NCBI GenBank assembly: GCA_020161965.1
Contig: JAIUNH010000294.1
Coordinates: 1 to 5,380 of the forward strand
Direction of reading: 5' to 3'
From: Pseudomonadota bacterium
GTDB taxonomy: Bacteria > Pseudomonadota > Alphaproteobacteria > CACIAM-22H2
DNA: 5,380 nt
In this document: positions 1 to 4,908 of the stretch, one piece after another
Numbering within the stretch: position 1 is the first letter of the stretch
How the letters are laid out: each line of letters starts with the position of its first letter
Notes under the pieces: generated by a model
What the model was told of the DNA's origin: nothing
What the model saw: only the letters and a program-made list of their open reading frames with translations
The model's database searches: none
Position numbers and translations under genes: made by a program

Positions 1-168
1 CACGCACGAGCGAAGATCGTCGACCAGACGGCGCGTGCTCTCGACCGTGTCGATGTTGCGAGCGAACAGGATGAAGCCCAGCGGATCGGCGTCACGGAAG
101 AAGGCGCGCTCCTCCGCCGACAGTTCCGTCCCGGCGCAGCCCAAAATCAGCGCGCGGGGGCGGCTCAT
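1..168 (-). CDS. nagZ: Beta-N-acetylhexosaminidase NagZ, N-terminal fragment (runs off left edge)
   Basis: The first 56 codons of a glycoside hydrolase family 3 enzyme. NagZ removes N-acetylglucosamine from anhydro-muropeptides during cytoplasmic peptidoglycan recycling. The start matches the family well: a short strand (RALILGCAGTELSAEE), then a helix with FFRDADPLGFILFARNID, the conserved 'G-hILF-RN' segment of the first barrel strand, then a Val-Glu-Ser-x-Arg-Arg-Leu helix. The catalytic Asp and His lie beyond the window; a full protein is usually about 330-350 residues. The ATG at 168 is chosen because an AAGGA ribosome binding site (176-180) sits 7 bases upstream and the homology begins directly there. 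It is the third gene of the argS–SPOR–nagZ run, a conserved alphaproteobacterial order usually followed by scpA/scpB. Here it is separated from the SPOR gene by a repeat-bearing gap, so it may depend on read-through or its own promoter. Confidence 0.87.
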   Translation of the reverse strand, partial: MSRPRALILGCAGTELSAEERAFFRDADPLGFILFARNIDTVESTRRLVDDLRSCV

Positions 169-200
169 CGGCAAATCCTTTTTCTGGGCGAGGCCGAATT

Positions 201-330
201 ACCTTCCTCCCCATTCAAATGGGAAGGTGGCGGCGAAGCCGACGGAGGGGTCAGAAAGAGGCCGAACGTCGCTCGGCCCATGACCCCATCGCCCAGTATG
301 ACGGGGCACTTCCCCATCCGAATGGGGAAG
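201..330. repeat. Composite inverted repeat, REP/BIME-like intergenic element
   Basis: This fills most of the 198-base gap between nagZ and the SPOR gene. Two similar arms face each other. The left arm (201-253) starts with a bulged hairpin ACCTTCC…GGAAGGT (201-207/222-228) and ends in GGGGTCA (247-253). The right arm (281-330) begins with TGACCCC (281-287) and ends in a perfect 9-bp hairpin, CTTCCCCAT/ATGGGGAAG with a 4-base loop (309-330). Between the arms, GGCCGA (260-265) pairs with TCGGCC (273-278). Read on opposite strands, both arms have the order CCCCATTCnnATGGG-GAAG … GGGGTCA, so the element is an imperfect inverted dimer of one unit. The motif order (a hairpin of CCCCATT/AATGGG, then a GGTGGCGGCGAAGCCGACGGAGGGG-type tract) resembles abundant intergenic repeats that I recall from GC-rich alphaproteobacterial genomes. 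No coding frame is convincing here. As RNA it would fold strongly and could protect or attenuate the transcript between SPOR and nagZ; it lacks a T-tract, so a simple intrinsic terminator is unlikely. Confidence 0.7.
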
Positions 331-366
331 AGGTTGATTCCGAATTCCGTCGTCTCAATCCACATC

Positions 367-1290
367 CTAGCGCGCGGGCGGGACCGAGACGCAGTCGGCC
401 TTGCGGGCCTTCAGGGAGGCGCAGACCGAATGGGCCTGCTTCTCGTCGAGCGGGCCGGCCTGCACGCGATACCAGACACCGCGATCGCCGAGATCGACGC
501 GCACAGCCTGCATGCGCAGGTTCGCCAGTTGCTCGCCGTGCGCACTCTGCAGCCGCGCCCAGGTCGACTTGGCGACGTCCTCGTTCTTCACCGAGGCGAC
601 CTGGATGCGCCAGCCGCCGGTCGGGCCAGACATGTTCTCGATCAGGCTGGCAATACTGGGCCCGCTTTCGGTCGTGGTCGGCGCGTTGGTCGACTGCTGC
701 ATGTTCGGCGGATTGGCCGGCCCCTTGGGTTCGGTGACGGCGGGCGCCGGGGTGGGGCCGCCGGTGGTCGAGGCCGGCTGCAGCGGTGTGGGCGTCTTGG
801 CCGCTTCCGCCTGTCTCGGCGGCGAGGCCGGCAGCGGCAGGCCGTTGGCCGGCAGCTTCGGCGTCACGGCGACCGGCAACAGCTTCTCGGGCTGGGCGGG
901 CACGGCACCGGGCGCTATGCGGTTGAAGACTTCCTTGTCCTGGTTGGGCACCACGAGGCCGCCGGCATTCTCGGGCTTGATTCGCGCCGGCGTGGTGGGC
1001 GCCTGTACGACCAGAGGCTCCAGCCCCCTTCCGCCTGCCTTGACGTCCTGGTTGTGGGCCCACCAGACCACAGAGCCGAAACTCGCGATGGCGGCGATCG
1101 AAACCATCACCGTGAGGATCTGGCCGCGGCGACGGTTGACCCGCATGAGCAGCGAGTCCCGGGGCGGCGGGGGAATCGAATCGGGCTCATGCGCGACGGG
1201 CCGAGGCGGAGGATCGAGCCGCACAGCTACCGACTCGTTGGGCCGGTAGATCGTTGGTCCGTCGCCGGAGGGGGACCGGCGAACATGCAT
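367..1290 (-). CDS. SPOR-domain protein, single-pass inner-membrane, proline-rich linker
   Basis: A 307-residue protein with a bitopic layout. Residues 1-56 are a hydrophilic, proline-rich cytoplasmic tail ending in a positive cluster (VNRRRG). Residues about 57-78 (ILTVMVSIAAIASFGSVVWW) form one membrane segment, so the remainder should lie in the periplasm. Residues about 80-222 are a low-complexity Pro/Ala/Thr linker. Residues about 226-305 form a SPOR domain: strand WRIQVASVKN, helix with WARLQSAHGEQL, strand VDLGDRGVWYRVQAGPL, then a helix with two cysteines (C290 and C300) that could form a disulfide. SPOR domains bind denuded glycan strands at division septa, so a role in cell division or envelope remodelling is likely; the precise role is unknown. 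The start is 3 bases past the argS stop, with GAGGA inside the end of argS as a possible ribosome site, so translation is probably coupled. Position between argS and nagZ is typical of alphaproteobacteria. Glutamine codons are 14 CAG to 1 CAA, as in the argS part. Confidence 0.85.
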   Translation of the reverse strand: MHVRRSPSGDGPTIYRPNESVAVRLDPPPRPVAHEPDSIPPPPRDSLLMRVNRRRGQILTVMVSIAAIASFGSVVWWAHNQDVKAGGRGLEPLVVQAPTTPARIKPENAGGLVVPNQDKEVFNRIAPGAVPAQPEKLLPVAVTPKLPANGLPLPASPPRQAEAAKTPTPLQPASTTGGPTPAPAVTEPKGPANPPNMQQSTNAPTTTESGPSIASLIENMSGPTGGWRIQVASVKNEDVAKSTWARLQSAHGEQLANLRMQAVRVDLGDRGVWYRVQAGPLDEKQAHSVCASLKARKADCVSVPPAR

Positions 1291-1293
1291 TTG

Positions 1294-2733
1294 TTATCTC
1301 ATTTCCTCGACGGGTGTTACGCCGAAGACCTTTAAACCCGATCCTATCACAAAACCGATTCCCTGTACCAATGCCAGACGCGCCCGCGTGAGATCGGAGT
1401 CGCCTTCGATCACGAAGCGCAGGCCCGGCTCCTCCCGTCCCCGATTCCAGTGGGAATGGAAGGCGGCTGCCAGGTCGTAGAGATAGAAGGCGATGCGATG
1501 GGGCTCGTGCGCCACCGCCGCCGCCTCGACCTGGCGGGGCCACTGGGCGATCATCCGGATCAGCGCGAGTTCGCCCACGTCGGCAAGACGGTCGAGCGGC
1601 GCGCTGCCGAGACCGTCGATCGCAATGCCCGCGGCCGTCGCCTGGCGCATCACGGAGCGGGTCCGCGCGTGGCCATACTGGACGTACCAGACCGGGTTGT
1701 CGCGTGACTGTTCGGTGGCCTTCACGAGGTCGAAGTCGAACGGCGCGTCGTTCTTGCGCGTGAGCATCGTGAAGCGCACGACGTCGGGCCCGACCTCGTC
1801 GAGAAGGTCGCGCAGCGTCACGAAGGTGCCGGCGCGCTTGGACATGCGCACCAGCTCGCCGTTGCGCATCACGCGCACGAGCTGGCAGAGCTTGACGTCG
1901 AGTTCGCCCTGCTTGGCCGTGATCGCGCTGACCGCCGCCTTCATGCGCTTGACGTAGCCGCCATGGTCGGCACCCCACACGTCGATCATGTCCGCGAAGC
2001 CGCGACGGTACTTGTCGTGGTGATAGGCGATGTCGTTGGCGAAGTAGGTCCAGCTGCCGTCCGACTTCTTGAGCGGCCGGTCGACCTCGTCGCCGAACTG
2101 CGTCGCGCGGAACAGGGTCTGCTCGCGGTCTTCCCAGTCGTCGGGCAACTGGCCCTTCGGCGGCTCCAGCCGGCCCTGGTAGATCAGGCCCTGCCGCGTC
2201 AGCTCCTCGAAGGCGCGATCGACGGCGCCGCTCTCGACGAGCGCGCGCTCCGACGAGAAGACGTCCATGTTGACGCCCAGCGTCTCGAGGTCGGCCTTGA
2301 TCTCGGCCATCAGCGTGGCGATGGCGAAGGCGCGCATCTCGGGCAGCCAGTCGGCCTCGGGCTTGCCGATCCACCGCGCGCCGTCGCGCTGGGCGATCGC
2401 GGCGCCCACTTCCTTGAGATATTCGCCGGGATAGAGGCCTTCGGGGATCGAGTCGATCTTCTCGCCCAGCGCCTCGCGGTAGCGCAGGTAGGTCGACTGG
2501 CCGAGCTTGTCGACCTGGGCGCCGGCGTCGTTGATGTAATATTCCTTGGTGACGTCGTAGCCCGCCTTGTGCAGCAGGTTGGCGAGCGCGTCGCCCACGA
2601 CAGCGCCGCGCGCATGGGCGACGTGCAGAGGCCCCGTCGGGTTGGCCGACACGTACTCGACATTCACCTTTTCGGCCTTCCCCATCGTCGAATCGCCATA
2701 GGCGATCCCGGCCTTCAGGCAGTCGGCGAGGCG
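1294..2733 (-). other. argS: ArgS catalytic and anticodon-binding segment of the fused frame
   Basis: This is the arginyl-tRNA synthetase portion (class I, charges tRNA-Arg in the cytoplasm). ArgS homology begins at LADCLKAGIAYGDS, which in complete enzymes follows the N-terminal Add-1 domain at about residue 105-120. Visible landmarks are KVNVEYVSANPTGPLHVAHA (HIGH-type motif), the KEYYINDAGAQVDKL strand-helix, YFANDIAYHHDKY, IDVWGADHGGYVKRM, VRMSKRAGTFVTLRD (MSK motif), RFTMLTRKNDAPFDFDL, and NPVWYVQYGHART at the start of the DALR anticodon-binding domain. The C-terminus is intact. Every one of the 16 glutamine codons is CAG. The missing N-terminal domain means this copy would probably charge tRNA poorly or not at all, so a complete argS should exist elsewhere if this is genuine. 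Confidence 0.88.
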
Positions 2734-3456
2734 CGCGCGCCAGCGTGCGTCGAGGCCCGCATCGGAGATTACGTCCGTCGCGGCTTCGATTTTCGCGACG
2801 CCATAGGTCGCGGTTTGGCCGAATTTCGTCGCGTCGGCCAGGATGCAGCGCCGCGTGGCGCGCTGAAGCATGCGCAGATTGATGCTCGCCTCGGCCGCGT
2901 CGGGCGTCGACAGCGTGCCGTCGTCCTGAACCGCACTCGCCCCCAGGAACAATTGATCGAACCACAAACGCTCGATCGTCGCTTCGGCGATCGGCCCGAC
3001 GACCGAATGGTTCTCCGGGCGCACTTGGCCGCCCAGCAGCGTCAGCCGCAAATCCTCGACGCCGTTCAGCGTCTGCACCACGACCAGGCTATTGGTGAAC
3101 ACGGTCAACGGCAGCGGGGCGACGCGCAGCAACCGCGCGAGTTGCAGCACGGTGGAACCCGCATCGAGCATCACGCTCGTGCCCGGCTGCAGCCGGGAAT
3201 AGGCAGCTTGGGCGATGGCTTTCTTGGCGGCGATGTTCTGAAGCTCGCGCGCTTCGAACGCGACTTCCAGCCCGACCTTGCCCGCGATGCGCGCCCCGCC
3301 ATGCGTGCGCTCGACCATGCCCTTGTCTTCGAGACGCAGCAGATCGCGGCGGATCGTGGCGAGCGAGGCTTGCGCGACCTCCGCGAGTTCCTGAATCGAC
3401 GCTTGCCCCTTCGTATAAAGGTGCTGGCGGATCACGGTATCGCGGTCTGGCTGCAT
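1294..3456 (-). CDS. argS: In-frame chimera: DeoR/AgaR-type regulator fused to N-terminally truncated arginyl-tRNA synthetase
   Basis: One open frame of 720 codons without any stop. Residues 1 to about 242 are a DeoR-family sugar regulator: winged helix 5-58, sugar-phosphate sensor 75-242. Residues about 243-720 are ArgS from the catalytic Rossmann fold onward: ATP site HVAH at 278-281, MSK signature 538-540, anticodon-binding DALR domain about 590-720, ending in VEEMR as ArgS usually does. A normal ArgS has about 560-590 residues; the first 100-115 (Add-1 domain, which contacts the tRNA D-loop) are absent. The regulator lacks about its last 10-15 residues. I know of no established family with this architecture, and argS in this gene order is normally preceded by dgt rather than by a regulator. 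The join lies on a GCGCGCGCGC run. The start ATG at 3456 is set by the DeoR homology; no clear Shine-Dalgarno sequence is seen, and an in-frame stop lies at 3484-3486. The frame itself is certain. Whether it exists in a living cell or is an assembly chimera cannot be told from here. Confidence 0.75.
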   Translation of the reverse strand: MQPDRDTVIRQHLYTKGQASIQELAEVAQASLATIRRDLLRLEDKGMVERTHGGARIAGKVGLEVAFEARELQNIAAKKAIAQAAYSRLQPGTSVMLDAGSTVLQLARLLRVAPLPLTVFTNSLVVVQTLNGVEDLRLTLLGGQVRPENHSVVGPIAEATIERLWFDQLFLGASAVQDDGTLSTPDAAEASINLRMLQRATRRCILADATKFGQTATYGVAKIEAATDVISDAGLDARWRARLADCLKAGIAYGDSTMGKAEKVNVEYVSANPTGPLHVAHARGAVVGDALANLLHKAGYDVTKEYYINDAGAQVDKLGQSTYLRYREALGEKIDSIPEGLYPGEYLKEVGAAIAQRDGARWIGKPEADWLPEMRAFAIATLMAEIKADLETLGVNMDVFSSERALVESGAVDRAFEELTRQGLIYQGRLEPPKGQLPDDWEDREQTLFRATQFGDEVDRPLKKSDGSWTYFANDIAYHHDKYRRGFADMIDVWGADHGGYVKRMKAAVSAITAKQGELDVKLCQLVRVMRNGELVRMSKRAGTFVTLRDLLDEVGPDVVRFTMLTRKNDAPFDFDLVKATEQSRDNPVWYVQYGHARTRSVMRQATAAGIAIDGLGSAPLDRLADVGELALIRMIAQWPRQVEAAAVAHEPHRIAFYLYDLAAAFHSHWNRGREEPGLRFVIEGDSDLTRARLALVQGIGFVIGSGLKVFGVTPVEEMR
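2725..2745. other. Chimeric junction between DeoR-family and argS coding sequence
   Basis: The plus strand carries GCGCGCGCGC at 2731-2740. On the coding (minus) strand this lies in the codons for WRARL, which fits both families: DeoR proteins often have a 'W-x-x-RL' helix here, and ArgS has 'FW-x-x-x-LADxL' at the matching place. The exact crossover therefore cannot be fixed to one base. Family identity and glutamine codon preference both switch across this point. A short GC repeat shared by two sequences is a common site for both illegitimate recombination and false read overlap. Confidence 0.7.
2731..3456 (-). other. DeoR-family regulator segment of the fused frame (AgaR/GatR-like)
   Basis: This is the regulator portion of the chimera. 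The N-terminal winged helix-turn-helix is complete and classic: ELAEVAQASLATIRRDLLRL, then EDKGMVERTHGGARI with the family's THGGA wing. The sensor domain shows the usual landmarks: MLDAGSTVLQLARLL (about 96-110), VFTNSLVVVQTL (119-130), LLGGQVRP (140-147), FLGASAVQDDGTLSTPDAAEA (170-190) and ILADATKFG (205-213). Family members sense a phosphorylated sugar and repress their catabolic operon. The segment ends at DAGLDARWRARL, where a normal protein would run on for roughly 10-15 residues of final strand. It is divergent from the GatZ-family gene, so it would most likely control that gene and itself through 3457-3633. Glutamine codons are 7 CAA and 8 CAG, like gatZ and unlike the ArgS segment. 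Confidence 0.8.
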
Positions 3457-3633
3457 GGCGCTTGCGGGACGGCGGTTAAAGTTTCAGTTTTGTGAAGCCT
3501 GATCCAAGATTTGATCACGGTCAATCATGATCATGATCGTTTGTGAATTATTTTGATGAAAATCGAGTGACAACGTGATCGAAATAGGGGGCAAAATGCT
3601 GATTTCGCGCTCCCTTTGGAAAGCCCGACCGCC
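3457..3633. promoter_or_regulatory. AT-rich divergent control region with candidate operators between the DeoR-type regulator and gatZ
   Basis: This stretch is clearly richer in A and T than the flanking genes and separates two divergent starts, so it should hold both promoters and the regulator's operators. Visible elements are: an exact direct repeat TTTGTGAA at 3489-3496 and 3540-3547, 51 bases apart (about five helical turns); a perfect 14-bp palindrome ATCATGATCATGAT at 3524-3537; a dyad TTGA…TCAA at 3511-3524; and ATTTT/AAAAT arms at 3550-3554/3559-3563. GTTTCAGTTTTG at 3481-3492 loosely resembles the TTTC-rich operators known for AgaR-like proteins. On the minus strand TTGACC (3519-3524) is a possible -35 box for the regulator; toward gatZ, GTGACA (3567-3572) and CAAAAT (3592-3597) are a weak pair with a long 19-base spacer. 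The promoter assignments are guesses; the repeats are directly visible. Confidence 0.5.
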
Positions 3634-4905
3634 ATGTCCGATGTCCTGATGGCTCTCGCCGAAGCCCGAAAAGCCGGGAAACCCAAAGGTTTGACGTCGG
3701 TTTGTTCGGCGCATTCGAAGGTGTTGGCGGCGGCGTTTCGCCATGGCGCGGCAAAGTCCAAGCCCGTTCTGGTGGAAGCGACCTGCAATCAAGTGAACCA
3801 AGACGGCGGCTATACGGGTCTGACGCCGGCGGCGTTTCGCGCGCGGGCGGAGGCGTTGGCGGCTGAATGCGGGCTCCCCGCCGATCGCTTGATTCTCGGC
3901 GGCGATCATCTGGGTCCGAACCCGTGGACCAAGCTTTCGGCCGACGCGGCGATGGATAAGGCGCGCGCGATGGTCGCTGCCTATGCCGCCGCCGGGTTCC
4001 GCAAGATCCATCTCGACGCCAGCATGGCCTGCGCCGACGACGGCGAGGCCGTGCCCGAAGCGATCATCGCCGCGCGCGCCGCGAGCCTTGCCGGCGTGGC
4101 GGACGAGGCCGCGCGTGCGAATGGTCTGCCGGCCCCGGTCTATGTCATCGGCACCGAAGTGCCGCCGCCGGGCGGGGCGCGCGAACGCATCGATACGCTA
4201 ACGCCGACTTCGGCCGAAGCCGCCGAAAGCACCATCACCGCACATGAAGCCGCGTTCGCGAAGGCGGGTTTGCGCGGGGCGTTCGAACGCGCGATCGGTA
4301 TCGTCGTTCAGCCGGGCGTGGAATTCGGCATCGAGAACGTCGTGGCCTACGATCCCGCGAAGGCGCGACATTTGGGGGCCGTGCTCGATCGGCATAAGCG
4401 TTTGGTATTCGAAGCGCATTCGACCGACTATCAAACGCGCGCGGCACTTCAAGCTTTGGTGTGCGATGGCTTCGCGCTGTTGAAAGTCGGGCCGGGCCTG
4501 ACTTTCGCATTGCGCGAGGCGCTCTACGCGCTCGACGCCATCGACGCGATCCTGCATCGCGATCGGCCGGGCGCTTCCTTGCCTGATGCGATGGAAGCGA
4601 TCATGCAAGCGCAGCCGGGTTACTGGCGCGGCCATTGCCATGGCGACGACGCCAAGCAGCGCATCGACCGGCATTTCAGCTATAGCGACCGCATCCGCTA
4701 TTACTGGCAAACGCCGGCGGCGGAGAAGGCGGTCGCCGATATGCTGGCGCGGCTGCGCGCGGCAACGATCCCCGAAACGTTGATCAGCCAGTTTTTCCCG
4801 GCGCAGATCGGCGCGTTGCGTGCGGCAGGGAAAGCCGCGACGCCCGATACGCTGATCGAAGGTGCGATCTTCGCCGTGCTCGACGACTACGCCGCCGCGG
4901 AATAG
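3634..4905 (+). CDS. gatZ: GatZ/KbaZ-family protein (tagatose-bisphosphate aldolase subunit or tagatose-6-phosphate 4-epimerase)
   Basis: A 423-residue barrel protein of the GatZ/KbaZ family, close to the family's usual length of about 420-430. Landmarks in order: VCSAH (23-27), EATCNQVNQDGGYTG (48-62), GGDHLGPNPW (89-98), HLDASMACADD (126-136), GTEVPPPGG (173-181), QPGVEFG (226-232), FEAHSTDYQT (259-268), LLKVGPGLTFALREALYAL (282-300). In enterobacteria GatZ/KbaZ is described as the subunit that supports the class II aldolase GatY/KbaY acting on D-tagatose 1,6-bisphosphate. Stand-alone alphaproteobacterial relatives have been reported, as I recall, to convert D-tagatose 6-phosphate to D-fructose 6-phosphate. 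No aldolase partner is visible here, so the second role is plausible but unproven. The ATG at 3634 is preferred over an in-frame TTG at 3616, because GGAAAG (3618-3623) is well placed 10 bases upstream. It is divergent from a DeoR-type regulator, which supports sugar-responsive control. The stop is 3 bases from the end of the converging aminotransferase. Six of 11 Gln codons are CAA. Confidence 0.88.
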   Translation: MSDVLMALAEARKAGKPKGLTSVCSAHSKVLAAAFRHGAAKSKPVLVEATCNQVNQDGGYTGLTPAAFRARAEALAAECGLPADRLILGGDHLGPNPWTKLSADAAMDKARAMVAAYAAAGFRKIHLDASMACADDGEAVPEAIIAARAASLAGVADEAARANGLPAPVYVIGTEVPPPGGARERIDTLTPTSAEAAESTITAHEAAFAKAGLRGAFERAIGIVVQPGVEFGIENVVAYDPAKARHLGAVLDRHKRLVFEAHSTDYQTRAALQALVCDGFALLKVGPGLTFALREALYALDAIDAILHRDRPGASLPDAMEAIMQAQPGYWRGHCHGDDAKQRIDRHFSYSDRIRYYWQTPAAEKAVADMLARLRAATIPETLISQFFPAQIGALRAAGKAATPDTLIEGAIFAVLDDYAAAE

Positions 4906-4908
4906 ATC

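Noticed and set aside
309..330. The 9-bp hairpin as an intrinsic terminator for the SPOR transcript
   Set aside because: No run of T follows on the minus strand, and it is better explained as one arm of the composite repeat.
280..1335. A 351-codon plus-strand frame opposite the SPOR gene
   Set aside because: It starts inside the intergenic repeat, and its product shows no domain; the opposite strand has a membrane segment and a SPOR domain.
1187..2965. A 592-codon minus-strand frame overlapping argS
   Set aside because: It is an arginine-rich out-of-frame shadow with no motif; the HIGH and MSK motifs lie in the other frame.
1963..3495. A 510-codon open frame on the plus strand opposite the fused gene
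   Set aside because: It is the antisense shadow of a GC-rich coding region: no recognisable domain, Arg/Gln/His-rich composition, and it crosses the junction as well. The minus-strand frame carries clear family motifs.
3616..3618. TTG as the start of the GatZ-family gene
   Set aside because: The better ribosome site (3618-3623) overlaps this TTG and serves the ATG at 3634, where family homology begins.
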